From assembly GCF_030247195.1 (NCBI RefSeq), contig NC_080671.1, positions 196,402,676-196,466,675 of the forward strand: 64,000 nt of DNA, written 5' to 3'. The DNA comes from Topomyia yanbarensis (taxonomy: Eukaryota > Arthropoda > Insecta > Diptera > Culicidae). Of this stretch, positions 27,569 through 39,564 are shown one piece after another. Made by a program: the position numbers and the translations under genes. The notes beneath the pieces were generated by a model, which was not told the DNA's origin, searched no databases, and saw nothing but the letters and a program-made list of their open reading frames with translations. The number at the start of each line of letters is the position of its first letter. Within the stretch, counting starts at the first letter, position 1.

Positions 27569-27856
27569 GGGTGATGAGCCTTTTTGCGCCATGTTGGTTA
27601 GAGTAGTGTCTGCCATCTTTGTTCAACGCATTGAGTCAAATAGTAGCGCAACAATAGGGGCACTCGATTCGAGTTTTCATTGGGCTCAAACACGAGAATT
27701 TTACTGTTTTCAATGCATTTATGTTATTATATTGGTTCTTAACAACGAAGCAAAGCGGTTGATGTCCATTTTTACGCATTCCATTGATTGTAAGGCAAGA
27801 AATTACCGAATTAGTGAGGCACCTTGCTTAGTATGGTGAAAATAGGCTTATCACCC
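27569..27856. mobile_element. MITE with TA target site, 288 bp
   Basis: Inverted ends start GGGTGATGAGCC and GGGTGATAAGCC and stay similar for about 24 bp; TA flanks both sides (27567-27568 and 27857-27858). A diverged copy of the interior lies at about 34625-34985. No coding capacity is seen. Confidence 0.7.
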
Positions 27857-27858
27857 TA

Positions 27859-28530
27859 TTAAAGGCATCTGTTAGACTAATTTTGTTTCTATATTCACTA
27901 ATTTATCAATATAAGCATTTTCGAAAAATTATTATTAATTACTAAAAAAAACCCAAACCAAATTTCTGACTACACCACTGGAACAATTTCCGATCAAATT
28001 AAATATTAGGTACAGTTCCGATAGCCGGCTCTCCGAAATTCAAGTTGCGCATTTAACAAACTGAGAATTTTTAGATTCATACAGCAAATTTTGAAACATA
28101 AAAAAGAGCTTGGCAGCCAACTGCCTAGAGTAAGTAACATATGATAATACAAAATTTTGTCTTCGTCCCATCTCGTGAAACACGTAGATAATCAAAGAAT
28201 TGTTCGGCTTATATCGGCATAATTTATCGGATTAACTTTCACGTTTGGAAGGCACATTGAAAGGTTTCAAAGGCCTCGAAGCCTGAGGTCATCACTCTTA
28301 TCGATGAAGAAGCACTGAGAACTGTAATACAAGTAAAAATAAAACAGCCGTTTTAAATTTGCCACTAGCCGGCGCTACGATCGGCCAGCAAATGCTATAC
28401 GGGCATTGCGTGCAAACTTAGATACAATGGTGATTCATGCATGTGAACCTGTATGCGATGGTGATTTTCAACGTATTTAATTTAAATGTTTATACAGGTT
28501 TTTCCGGAAAGTTTGTTCTAGCTTATTTCG
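27859..28530. other. Intron sequence, nothing recognised
   Basis: No open frame or repeat structure recognised. Confidence 0.5.
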
Positions 28531-29259
28531 TCGCTGTTGTGCTATATTATGACAAACGCCATTTTGGGGTAAACTGAGTTAGATATGCCACATCACGTGC
28601 CTAAAAAATCTCTACAAAGTGGCGTTTTCAGAATTTTGATATTCTGCTAGGTTACTGAGATATAGCAAAAAACATAAACAACAAAAACAAAAACATTCTC
28701 TTGATATATAAGATGTTTTTATGTGTAAAACTCTCTAAAGAACACAATGGCATAATAACTTTCAAAACAAAATTACTCGAATTGTGAGAAAAATGTAGTT
28801 TTAGTTTTAAACTGGAAATATAGCATATTTGGCAACACTGTAACCAAAAATAACTATTTTTGCTAGATTCTCTGACTCATTTCCTTCAAAATGCATCTCA
28901 CTGATTGTTTATAGGCGAAACTAAACCAAAGATATGAATAAAAGTTAATAATTGATGATTTTTTCTATGGAAAATTTTCCATGCACGATTATGACACGTC
29001 ATACAAATTTTGTCATCTATACACACCTATGACATGTGTGAAAGCGACTTTTATTAACATTTATATTCAAAACTCGCAACATAGTCAACCGATCTTCATA
29101 ATATTTGAGAGATTTATAAAGAATAGATAGAATCAATTGTCTTCTTTGAATTGTTTACACTATTTATAATTTTCAAGATATTCAATCTCAAACTTTAAAA
29201 ATCGTTTTTCTCGAAATGAGCTAAATGGCGCTTGTTATTAGATAGCACAACAGCGACGA
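28531..29259. mobile_element. MITE with 36-bp inverted ends, about 730 bp
   Basis: The first 36 bp, starting GTCGCTGTTGTGCTAT and ending CGCCATTT, recur as the inverse complement at 29224-29259 with about four mismatches. The interior is AT-rich and non-coding. I found no convincing target duplication. Confidence 0.6.
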
Positions 29260-30601
29260 TTTGTCTGTTCTCTGTGGAAGAAGGTAGGGGTTTCTTTGTA
29301 GTTGCATTATACACAATGCGTGGAATTTTGCATATTTCTTCCGATTCACATTCGGATAAAACAATGAAATAGTTGCTATAAGTAATATAAGCATTCAATA
29401 TGAACTATAGGGAGCAGAAGTCTTTCTGGGAGAAGGCTGTGGGTCGAGCAGGGCTGAATTCTATTTTCAAATAAATCTGTTAATAAAGGCAAATCAAATA
29501 ACGTGTTGTTTAGCTCTCTTGTTTAACAAAGTAAACATTTTAACATTAACCCCACAGACTAACCGACATAACAGTCAAAAACAATTCTTCGACCGCTTTA
29601 ACGGCCATTTTAAATAAATTTTTAGTTGAAGTTGACTACCGCTCACATACTTGCTATGTATGGCGATTTTCTATCTATTATACATTTTTTGCACGAATGC
29701 ATATTGTTGAGCGCATTTTTTTCGAAAATATTAAGTATCTACATTGAAAGTTGACCGAGGAATAAAAGAGAAATGAAAAATGGTACATTGTGGTCGGAAA
29801 ATGATAAAAATGGTGGTATCAAATATTATCTTTCGTTAAAAAGTTATGGTGTCTTCGGAAAAATTGCTGTATGGAATCTATCGCTTTATTTGGTTGTATC
29901 ATACTAGTTCTGATTTTAGTCGTTAGGGCAGCGCTTATCAACTTTTTTCAACTTTTTTCATAAATGTTCCACGGTGTCTTTGTAGAACAACTTTATTCAA
30001 AAAAATTCGGCATCTGTCAAACTTTGGGATATGAAAGAATGGACTTTTCCCTTTCATTTGAAAGTAAAATTAAAATTTTCTGTCGGGGGGTCTAGAACAA
30101 CTTTTTATTTTAAAGTTTTTTGATTGAAAACTTAAGTTTTTTAATGAATTTAATTCGCATTTTTGCTACTAATTGGTACTATAGACATTCAAAAAATACT
30201 AAAAGTGAGAATCAGATGAACAATCTCATTGTCTACATTGTCTGTCTCGTGGAATGTTATAAATCGTTATAAAATCACCCGAGAAAGTTATTAAAATTTT
30301 ATTAGTTTTTAGGTGTACGCGAGGCCTATGGATTAAGAAGTCGATTAACAAGGACTTCAAAAAATTTTTGGGTTTTAATGAACAGTAAATTCAGATAAAT
30401 TTAAATGTATACAAAGTCCCATTCTCAGCAGAAAAAATATATTTTCAGATTTCTCTGGGTCTTGGGCGAAAATAACACTTTATGAACAAGGGGATGTGGT
30501 GTTGACCAAATTTATTCGATAATCTTATACCTTTTCAAGATGTTGATTAATGTAGTAACGGATTTTATCATGCCTTTTTCATTTCTTTTCTCGCTCCAGG
30601 G

Positions 30602-30835
30602 CAGTGATTCTCCACCTGGGGTCCGCGGACCCCTAGGGGGCCGTGGTGTCGTCGCTGGAGGTCCGCGAAGAAAAATATATTTTCCGAGTGCAGACTGAAA
30701 TTTCAAGTTTTGTTTCTAACAAACTGAAAATAACATCTTGATAGCATACAAAATCGAAGTTTATCCGCGGGGGTCCGCAACAACCCAGGGTAATTTCTAA
30801 GGGGTCCGTGATACGAAGAAGGTTGAGAACCGCTG
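30602..30835. mobile_element. hAT-like MITE, 234 bp
   Basis: The ends CAGTGATTCTCCACC and GGTTGAGAACCGCTG are inverted near-copies, and the subterminal sequence is rich in GGGGTCCG blocks. CAGTG is a classic hAT terminus. The 8-bp flanks CTCCAGGG and CTCTAAAA match only partly, as expected for an old insertion. A related copy lies at 50846. Confidence 0.65.
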
Positions 30836-31299
30836 CTCTAAAATACAATTGGTTTAAATTCAAAGCTTTATATTTGAATGAAGTAAAGTAGTGTCATTGT
30901 AATAAACGACGGATTTTATTGCAATTTTGGCTTGAGAATCCTGTTTGTCTTTATCAACATTAAAAGAAAGATGATTGAAAAAGATAAAAAGCTCTTCGAG
31001 TTTTGGATCCATGTTTGTTATTATTTGGGGTAGATTCATTTCATCAGAATTTATAGATGCAGATTTTTGCTTGTCCTGAAATTTTATTTCCAAATCGAGC
31101 ACACTTCACATAATCATAAAAAAAGAACAAAATGTTTCATAATTTCCTTTATGAAGAAATTCCGGAGTCGTTACTCATTGTACACGGATCACAACTAAAA
31201 ACGAACAAGAAAATATCAGGCTAGACCATACATTCAGTAAATTCTCAAAGTAATACATATCTGTTTATTATAGATTTCCCTCATAATATGTGATTAGGG

Positions 31300-31405
31300 C
31301 AAAGACAACATATCAAGAAGACAGAGTTGCCAGTTCAGTTCAGAATCTGAAGACATTAACAGCAACATGTCTTTCGGGTAAAGGTGATACTTTTTATAGC
31401 TACTT
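31300..31405 (+). repeat. Dispersed repeat matching 26360-26495
   Basis: Partner of the inverted copy described at 26360. Unclassified. Confidence 0.45.
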
Positions 31406-32894
31406 TTATATTGAGATCGCTATCTTCGTACAATAGACAAAACCTTTATTTCTCATTTACTATTGCGATTTCTGTTAATGTACAGAGATTCCCAAAAGTT
31501 AATAAACTTGAACATAAATCTCATCGAATTATTTTTTATATCCTTCATGAAACTGTCAATCAGGATTCTCAATCGAAATCAAATCAAATGACTGAATATC
31601 TAATCGAGATTGATCAAATATAAAGTTAAAATTTAGGCCAAATATACCCCACAAGGTGCTAACGTGCAAAAAGGTTGATTCAAGATTACATCAAGCATAC
31701 TCCAGAATGAGTGAAAAAAAAAGAAGGAACAAATATATCTGTGACAGAAAAAAACTGTTTCATTTTGCTACATTACCCAGCATCTTTTAAAAGAGTCTTA
31801 ATTTCGTTTAAATTTTATCTACTCTTCTCTATATCTCCATGCCCCTAAATATCATTGGTGCGCATAAATCGGTGCAATCTGGAATTATGTTTTTTACGCT
31901 TAAAGGTGGGACTTTGCTAGCATTCAGGTTCTTCTGAGCACATTGTTAAAATAAGGCATTCCAGTTTTTTTACAAATAAAAATATTTTTGGAATAAAGCT
32001 TCTTAACCAATAGGCCCCGTGCGAATCTAGAAACTTTGACAAAAATTTAATAGCTTTCTCTGGCGATTTTAGATTGCGATGTAGTTTTCTACAAAGTTGT
32101 ACACAATGAAATTGTTCATCAGATTCTCACTTTTGGTAATATTTGAATGGAATGGAATGGAATTAAATGGAAGAAAATCATTGAAACATTAATATTTGAA
32201 TGTCTAAAGTACTACCTAAGGGCAATAATGTTAGTTTCACTGAAAAACCAAACAAAAAACTTTAAAATAAAAAGTTGTTCTGGAGCCCCCGACAAAATAT
32301 TTTAATTTTACTTTCAAAGGAAAGGGAAAAGCCCATTCTATCATATTTCAAAACATGGCGAACCTACAAAGTTAGTGTCTTCTGACGATGTACATATAAT
32401 TACCTAACATACAACTTTGTCGTAGATACTATCTTTCTATCTAATTCCATTAAAAAGTTGATAACAGCGCCGCTTTAGCGACTCAATTCTGAACTAATAC
32501 GAAATGATCAAATAAAGCGCTAGATGTTATGTAACAACTTTGTCAAATACACCATAACTCTAAACCGATAGATAAGGAAAAGACGTGCGAATCGTGGGTT
32601 ACCCCCTTTTGATATAGCCGGGGCCGAATTATGGGAATGCTCTTGAATTAAAAAGTAGTACATGTAATGATCTTACTAGACTTACTAGACAACATGAGTC
32701 ACTGAACTACTAGTAAAATAATGTATCTTTACAATTTAAAAAATGTTGATTTGGAAAGGCGGAAGTTCGTTTCGTTTCCTGTAAAACATGTTAAATGTAG
32801 GTTACCCCCCTTTTGGATGCTAGCCATTCAGTTTTCGATAAGATTGTAAGACAACGAGAAGATATATCAAAAACTTATCCGTGTTTGTAAATAA

Positions 32895-32966
32895 ATCCTT
32901 CCTAAACTAAAAGTTACAGCTGTCTTGAAACGACGTTGTTTATAAACAACATGGCATGAAAGGGTC
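32895..32966. repeat. Fragment of the 20125 repeat family
   Basis: This stretch contains AAAGTTACAGCTGT, TTTATAAACAACATG and GGCATGAAAGGGTCA. It resembles the right end of the repeat at 20125-20636 and carries its terminal motif. Confidence 0.4.
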
Positions 32967-33383
32967 AATTGAGACAAACCACATAATTAGTCATAATAAT
33001 TCAAGTGTCACGACCGAATGTTCGAACAGAGTGACCATGGGTACATAATCTCTTATTAATTTTACACTAGGCTTACAATACATTGGGTTACAATCGTTAT
33101 CGATGCATAGAGGAGTATTTTAGCCAATAAGCTGGCTCAAAAGGGATGCAAGTAAATAGCTTGCGGTGGAAAGGATAACACTACTTATTTGTTCCTTGAC
33201 ATTTGGCAAGACGTTTTAATTTTATTGTTCCAGCAAATCGGGTAAACTTTGGGCGATCTCCAGCTTCAGTACTCCTGCGCTATCGTTGCATAAAAACCGG
33301 CAGGTTAATCAATAATAAAGCCAATAAGAATATGTTAAAGAGCCCATCTCTACTATTTTTGATGAAAACAAAATGCTGTTATA

Positions 33384-33590
33384 CACTCAGGTTTTTTCAG
33401 GCGGTTTTTTTTTGCGCGGAGTTTTTTACGCGATTTTTTACGAGGATTTTTGAATTTACGCGGTTTTCATTTACGCGGTATCCATAAACGCGGTTTCCAT
33501 TAACGCGGATTCTTTAATTTACGTGGATTTCATCCTGGCGATTTTTTAAATTTACGCGGCCTTTATCCCTCACGTAAAAAAACCTGAGTG
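33384..33590. mobile_element. MITE with internal ACGCGG tandem repeats, 207 bp
   Basis: The termini CACTCAGGTTTTTT and AAAAAACCTGAGTG are inverted copies, flanked by TA (33382-33383 and 33591-33592). The inside is built from degenerate units of the form TTTACGCGG. A second, longer array of the same unit lies at 53285-53538 in the opposite orientation. Confidence 0.7.
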
Positions 33591-33592
33591 TA

Positions 33593-34368
33593 CATGTAAA
33601 AGATTCAGGATATGACTTAAAAAAATTAAATTGAATAAATATAAATTGAAATCGGCCTTGCGGCCTCTTGGCAATTTTTATTTGCATTCATTCAACACAT
33701 TTGACATGATAGATTATTCGAGTTAGGCATTTGGTACTAAACCGACACAAAAATGGACTTTTTTGGAACACCGCTCAATTAAAAGATGGTTAGCTCCATA
33801 ATGATTATGTCAAATATTAACTTAGTTATATGAAAAGTCGACAATTAAAAAAATTTAATTCACTAGAAAAGACCTGTATCCCGAATTCTTAGATACATAG
33901 TCTAGTCACCACTGTAGAATTTTTAAGAAATCGAATTTTTATTTAATGGTCTAAAATGTGCACTTCAATGTTAAAAATGATATCTCAAACGAAAACAATA
34001 TATAAATGTTCAAATTTTCAATTTTACCGCAACGTATCTTGTGTATACCCAGAGTGTACAGAAAACGCTAACCGCATTTTTCACGAAACCACTTTTTTAG
34101 CTGGCTGGAAATGTAACTCCAACAAATGGTTTTTGATAGTTTTGAAATTTTCACAGTATTCTCTAAATTTATTTCTCCAGCGACGGACATAGAGATTATT
34201 TTTTCATCGCCTAATTTTTTTAATTAACAATTTTGTGTCGATTTGTATGGCATTTTGGTGCGAGAAGAGCACGTTATTGTTTTTTTGTTGATTTCTCGGT
34301 CTGCTATTGATATACGGTTATCCAATATTGACAGTGTATGTTTAATAAGGCGGACTTCCGGCTGGTGT
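33593..34368. other. Intron sequence, nothing recognised
   Basis: AT-rich; no supported feature. Confidence 0.5.
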
Positions 34369-34624
34369 TAGGGGAGACTGAGGAGACTTGATCCCCTTTT
34401 TTATTTTTCAATCCTACTCCGTGGAATGATAAAAAAAACTATGTATTTTTTGTAATTTTATATTGTTTCTAGGGTTGACTGATAATCATAAAAAAATCAC
34501 ATGGAAATATTATACTGGACATGAGTTATGAGCATTTTTGGTAAACAACAAAAAATGGAAAATTCTTTGATTAGTGGAGACTCGATCCCTAATTTGGGGA
34601 CACTTGATTATTTTTTGAATACGT

Positions 34625-34985
34625 GTTTAAAAGAGCATGCCTATTTTTACCCTGTTTCTATTATCATCCTACCCATCTGAAGCTTTTGGTTAGAACAGCG
34701 TCTGCCATCTTTGCCCAACGCATTGGCTCAAATGGTGTTGCGATAATTGGGGTACTCGATTAGAGTTTTTGCTGCGCTCAAACAGAAGATTTTCACCATT
34801 CTCAAGACAATTTTATTTTTATATTGGCTCTTAAAAAGAGGCGAATGACCTTAAGGCTAAAACCTCCATAATCGAAATAAAAAAAATGGTTCCTAATAAC
34901 AAAGCAAAGAAGCTGAAATAATAAAATTAATAATGAAATAATGTGGTACACTCCCTAATAGGGCAAAAATAGGTACCTAACCCCA
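34625..34985. mobile_element. Diverged copy of the 27569 MITE, nested
   Basis: The stretch GGTTAGAACAGCGTCTGCCA and the following 110 bp align with 27594-27710. The right side resembles the end of the 27569 element. It lies inside the 34371 TIR element and is itself split by a SINE fragment. Confidence 0.55.
34835..34886 (+). mobile_element. 5'-truncated SINE fragment, about 52 bp
   Basis: The sequence GGCGAATGACCTTAAGGCTA followed by an A-rich tail is the 3' end of the SINE seen at 52499-52625. The flanks TGGCTCTTAA (34825-34834) and TGGTTCCTAA (34887-34896) look like a diverged target duplication. The SINE sits inside a MITE. Confidence 0.6.
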
Positions 34986-35914
34986 TTCAATGTTATAAAT
35001 GTATTGTGGTATTGATTAAATTGTTGTGATTTAGTATTTTTGTCACTACATATTATCCATCTCTCACCTGATTTTTATTACGAATTCCCCAAATCTCTGT
35101 GCGATTATTTGCAAGCTGTCGTTATTATGGTTGAGGAACATCAAATGTGGGATGCATGGTTGCTACGTATGCTGTATTAAACATTTACAGTTACGTTTTT
35201 GTATGATGAAGCGTTCATTTTTGACAGTTTTTTTGTTATTTTATGGCAACAATGACTTCAATTGTTCTGGAGTGAATTTGTTTATTTTCAGTAGTGTGTA
35301 TGAAGCATGGCGAATGGGATCAAATCTCCACGAATTTGAAGGGATCAAGTGAACCCATAGCATCTATTTCAGCAAACTTTAGTACAAATATAGTTGAACG
35401 AAAAAATCAGCTAAATCATAACGTATTCATATAATTGACATTCTCCTGTATTTCTGTATGCAAAAGTATAGTATGCAGTAGAATGGCTCGCGGTTGTATG
35501 GGGAAACTTCAAAATATTTTAAACTAAACGGGCACAGCACTTTTTGAGTTCCTTTTGTGGTCCCAAAAGCCCGTGCAAAATTTGGTTGCTTCCCGGGTTT
35601 ACGCATTGCGTTCAAAGTTTGTATGGGATTTTATATGGGGAAATTAATTATTTGGCATTTACGTTATTAAAGATCGCTATTTCACTCAATATGAAAAACC
35701 AATAAATTTATAAAACTATAGTTAAAAACCTTGGTTAACAACTTTGTCGAAGACCGTAACTATCTACGAGTTTTCAAAAAATAGTTATACCGATTTCAAA
35801 ACTTATGGTAAAATACAAATGCAGAAATTGATTATTTTTTCCAACACTGCTGGTGCACCACTGACATGGACATTAAAAACTTAAATAAATGAGAATATAT
35901 TCATCGTAGAGACT

Positions 35915-36695
35915 TGGTACCTTTAAATGAAATGTTCAGAATGAATTGCTGAATATCATAGACGTAGTCACAAAATGGAAAGAAGAAGGGGGGAGGGCAT
36001 ATGTACTCCCCAGTCCCTGTTTAGATTGTTTTGTATAAAACAAAGAATTATTACGTCCTTGTAAATGTCAACGACTGAACTTTCTTAATATTTTGATAGA
36101 CCCAAATATGAATCATAATCAGATTGTAATCTTTGTTGTGGGAAATAACATTTACAATATTTAGAATTTACACCTATAAATTTATGTGTTATTTTTGCTT
36201 GGGGCAAAAACTAACTCAGGTCTGGAAATCGCGTTGGGTTCTGAAGTTAATTTCTGGTTCGCCAACATCACCTCTATTTTGCGTGAACCTAACTCAGTTT
36301 AATCAAAAAACGCTTCTTCGTTCCTAGATTCTCAAACGAAAACGTCAATTAAAACGATTCCGAAACTTCAAGGATTCTAAGGATATGCATTTTTTAAAAT
36401 TATGACTCTGAACGGCTAAGAAATAGGGTTTTAAAATATGTAAAACTTATAAACCGCTGTACCATTTTAAATGAGATAACAGTAGAGCCCTTAAATAGTA
36501 GCACTAAAACACGTAAGATTAATTTTTAGTTCGGCGGTTTAAACCTGCGTCGAAGTTGCGCTTCTTATGTTATACTAAACTATCTAAACAGGGAAATGGG
36601 GAGTACACAAGCCACACCCCCTCTTGTTTTCACTTTCTGACTACGTCTATGTTATTCAGCAATTCATTCTGAACATTTCATTCAAAGGTACCAAG
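35915..36695. mobile_element. Inverted-repeat element nested in the TIR element
   Basis: The left arm 35915-36028 pairs with the inverse of 36582-36695 over about 110 bp. The arms share ATGAAATGTTCAGAATGAAT and GTACTCCCCA. A lone fragment of the same family lies at about 47500-47575. The interior is non-coding. Confidence 0.6.
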
Positions 36696-36749
36696 TTACA
36701 ATGATGGGATCAAGTCTCCCCGGGGATCAAGTCTCCTCAGTCTCCCCTA

Positions 36750-37559
36750 CCCTTTTCTAATTTTTTTTAACAATTTTTGATTTAAGCAAGTGCATTTTGC
36801 CTCGGGGTGCATTTTACCCCATCTTCCCCTATTCGAATTATTAGTGTTTTGAAAAAAGATCAAAAGTATTACCGTTCTAATGAGGTACTTCTCTCGCCAA
36901 TGTTGCCACTTTAAAATTCTCTATTACCAAGGTATAAATCTTAATGCGAGACATTTTCTCAATTTCTCTACATTCTCAAGAAATTCACCGAGTATTTTTC
37001 GAATATATTGTACACTTGTTAACCCTTAAATATTTTTGGCATTATATCAGTAAATGCCTCAACAAAAGGTATAAATCTTAAATTTGAGAAAATTCAAAAT
37101 CATGCATTCGAGGAATTCAAGAAACGTACTAAAACATGCAATATAAATGTTTTATCAACATTCACGGTAACGTTATCACATTTAGAGTTCGTTATGTTTT
37201 AAATGTTCGCATTAAGTTATGTAAATATAAATATAAATATCCATTTTTTTTCTTCGTGATAGTAGCTCTTACACTGGAAATCAAAGTACAAAATTAGGCA
37301 AAAATTGAGCGAAATTGGACCATGTAACCACGTGCCCCAAAGTGATTGACGTTTATATGTAGTTTTTCATGCGTTTTATATGAAAATTCATAACTTTTTT
37401 CAAAGTGGTAGACAAATTTTGAAACTTGGTAGAGTTCGAGCACACTATGAAATGTTTTAAACAAAATTGGTGTATTTATGAAAGAAATTAAAAAAAAATA
37501 TTCAGAGGAATACCCGAAATGAGAGAACAATATTTTTAAAAATGTTGAAATTGGTTTCT
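36750..37559. other. Intron sequence, nothing recognised
   Basis: AT-rich sequence without a recognised feature. Confidence 0.5.
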
Positions 37560-37768
37560 ACTTCTTCTTTACCGACGCCAGAGAGGTGAGTCCACTATCT
37601 GGACTAGATATCGATTGATCAAATCATGGACCGGGAGCCAACGCTCTGAAAGAAGACGTGACCACAGATTTTTTCACCTCAGAAAAATTTCAACGACTTC
37701 GGTTGGGATTGAACCAACTGGAATGAGTGGCGGATACGCTTACTATTCAACCGTCGGCGCCGCCTAAA
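37560..37768 (-). mobile_element. tRNA-derived SINE
   Basis: On the minus strand the head contains GGTTCAATCCC, a good polymerase III B box, about 50 bp after an A-box-like GGCGCCGACGGTTG. The 3' side ends in GTAAAGAAGAAGTAGAA. The tRNA-like 5' region and the length of about 210 bp indicate a SINE of a family different from the one at 52499. Confidence 0.6.
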
Positions 37769-37769
37769 A

Positions 37770-38594
37770 AGAACTTTTTAAGATTCCAAAAACTATCCGT
37801 TTGAAACCTTGCATCACTTGCTCGAGCTCTACCAAGTTTCAAAAATTTTCGATCTCTGAAAAAAGCTATGAATATTCATAATACGTATGATAAGAAAAAT
37901 ACATGCAACTCCCAAATAAAACTTCAATCACTTTAATTTCATATTTTTTTCGTGCCTTGACTCATTTGTTGATCCCTGATGGATAAAATTTCAACTCCGA
38001 AAAAATAACTACCATCCTGTTGCATATAATCATAAGATAAAACAAAATCGCTCTCTACAATGTACCAGCGCCTCCATCACCACATTTCAATGGAAACGGT
38101 TGCAGTTTATGGCAGCAGGGGTGCAAAAAATGCATCCTCAACAATGCAAGGTAAGCTAAGACACATTAAACATTGGCCTTTTATTTCGAAACCAATAAGC
38201 AATTTGACAAATGGTGAATGATAATGACACGTAATAATGGTGGGCATGCAATGCGGACAATTACATGGGCAGAAGCGAATGTGTGACGCGTTCCGGTGGG
38301 TATTAGCGGCAAAGGAAGGAGCGAAAACACCAAACAGAAATCAATGTGCAGAGCTGAGTGATGGATGACAAAACTTTTAGCTGGTGATGGAACAAATAGA
38401 ACTGAAAACAGCGTGATACAGCATTTTCCCGTGGTTTGATATTTTGATTCATGTAACGAAAAGAATAAATAGCGAAAAATGGGGCTTTTGTGTTGTACGA
38501 GACACTGTTTTCTGGGCTCACGACGGGTAAGAAAGGTACATTCATTTTTTTTGGGTTCGTGGTGGAAATATTTGCGAGATATCCAATGACCTAC
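37770..38594. other. End of the Sema1a 15-kb intron, nothing else recognised
   Basis: A long minus-strand frame (38181-38720) runs through exon I into this intron. Only the exon I part is supported as coding. Confidence 0.5.
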
Positions 38595-38648
38595 TTTTTT
38601 CACACTTCTTGTTGTTGAGAATCCGTCACCGCGACGATAATTATCACC
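38595..38648 (-). CDS. Sema1a: Sema1a exon I (cytoplasmic tail)
   Basis: 54 nt (18 codons, phase 0 at both ends) between TCACAG and GTAGGT. It encodes GDNYRRGDGFSTTRSVKK. Being short and in phase, it could be skipped without changing frame. The following intron is 15 kb. Confidence 0.92.
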
Positions 38649-38884
38649 CTGTGAAAAATGACAGCGAGAAAGCGGGAAAAGTTGGATTTTAGTTTTAGGC
38701 AACGTCAGCAGGTTGGCCATTTTTTGATTGCATTTACTTTCTGATGGCGCAAAATTAATGAGCGTGGGAAAGTGTCGTTATTCTGGATGGTGTAGCGTGG
38801 GCATTTTTGTAAGGTGTGGGTGTGATGGTGGTGATGATGCTTCAGAGAAGGAGGATTCGGTAACGTTAGCGAAGGATAACTTAC

Positions 38885-38959
38885 TTGATGGGATCGAAGA
38901 GTACCGAAGTTGTCACGACCTCGGTAATTATCACGAGCATTGTAGCCATCGGGCTGGAA
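38885..38959 (-). CDS. Sema1a: Sema1a exon H (cytoplasmic tail)
   Basis: 75 nt (25 codons, phase 0 at both ends) between TTACAG and GTAAGT. It encodes FQPDGYNARDNYRG and NFGTLRSHQ. Confidence 0.93.
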
Positions 38960-39029
38960 CTGTAAAGCCGGATAGATTGTAAGCAAAGCAGGGCAAGGGG
39001 AAGCAAATATTGGCAGTGAATGAACTTAC

Positions 39030-39198
39030 CTGGAATAGGGTTTCCGAGTTAACCCCGTGGTGGTGGCCCATCGGTTTTCTTAGCGTATTTTTTGGCGAAT
39101 GCTGCATCTTGTTCTGACTAGATGGCTGAGGTAATAGTACGGGCTCGGCATAGGTCACTTCTTCGACCTGTGGAAGCAACTTCGGTTCGGTTTGTATC
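39030..39198 (-). CDS. Sema1a: Sema1a exon G (cytoplasmic tail)
   Basis: 169 nt, following exon F after a 62-bp intron. It encodes IQTEPKLLPQVEEV, AEPVLLPQP and HSPKNTLRKP, a conserved proline-rich segment of the insect semaphorin-1A tail. Confidence 0.94.
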
Positions 39199-39260
39199 CT
39201 ACAAGTATTACACGATTTGGAGATGCTGTAGCTGACAAGGCACAAGTGATCCAATCTTAC

Positions 39261-39564
39261 CGGTTCACGTTCTGGCGCTGTTCAAAGTATTCGTATTCCG
39301 TATCCGGATAGGGTAGATTGTCGTCTTCATCCTTGTGGCATCGTCGACCGCAGAAATAACCGGTAATGAATCCCACTAGCAGGGCGAATATCGCTCCCGC
39401 TAGGACCGCCATTACCAGGGTTTCCACAGTGTATTGAGCATTTATCAAATCGGGAGTTATCTGTGGACCCTTGTCATCGTAGGCATTCTTATCCTGCATT
39501 ATGCTGATCATATCGTTCCCAGGCTGATCTTTGCTAGGACGCTGAGGATCGTAATCGATGTCAC
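39261..39564 (-). CDS. Sema1a: Sema1a exon F (stalk, membrane helix, proximal tail)
   Basis: 304 nt between CCGCAG and GTAAGA, encoding 100 residues. After an acidic stalk comes the hydrophobic helix LVMAVLAGAIFALLVGFITG, then the stop-transfer segment GRRCHKDED and the acidic tyrosine-rich motif YPDTEYEYFEQ of the cytoplasmic side. This makes the product a type I membrane protein, as in other class 1 semaphorins. Confidence 0.96.

Larger units (their letters stand above)
29820..32580. repeat. Large inverted repeat, arms of 525-585 bp
   Basis: The left arm (about 29820-30345) and the inverse of the right arm (about 31995-32580) stay alignable throughout, with shared blocks such as CGCTTTATTTG, TATCAACTTTTT, ATTTTAATTTTACTTTC (from the right-arm strand) and AGAATCAGATGAACAAT. 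The 1.65-kb centre holds a hAT-like MITE at 30602 and otherwise AT-rich DNA. It is either a foldback transposon or two inverted copies of one repeat. Confidence 0.6.
34371..36747. mobile_element. 2.38-kb TIR element with perfect inverted ends
   Basis: The outermost 26 bp (34371-34396 and 36722-36747), beginning GGGGAGACTGAGGAGACTTG, are perfect inverted copies and are flanked by TA on both sides. Further GATCAAGTCTCC or GGAGACT motifs lie just inside both ends. The element encodes no protein I recognise, so it is non-autonomous or gutted. It carries at least two nested insertions: a MITE near 34625 and an inverted-repeat element at 35915. Related GGGGAGACTTGACCAAG motifs occur at 57092-58930. 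Confidence 0.75.

Noticed and set aside
38181..38720. 179-codon minus-strand open frame as a gene
   Set aside because: Only 38595-38648 is coding (Sema1a exon I, with splice signals); the rest is intron that happens to stay open.
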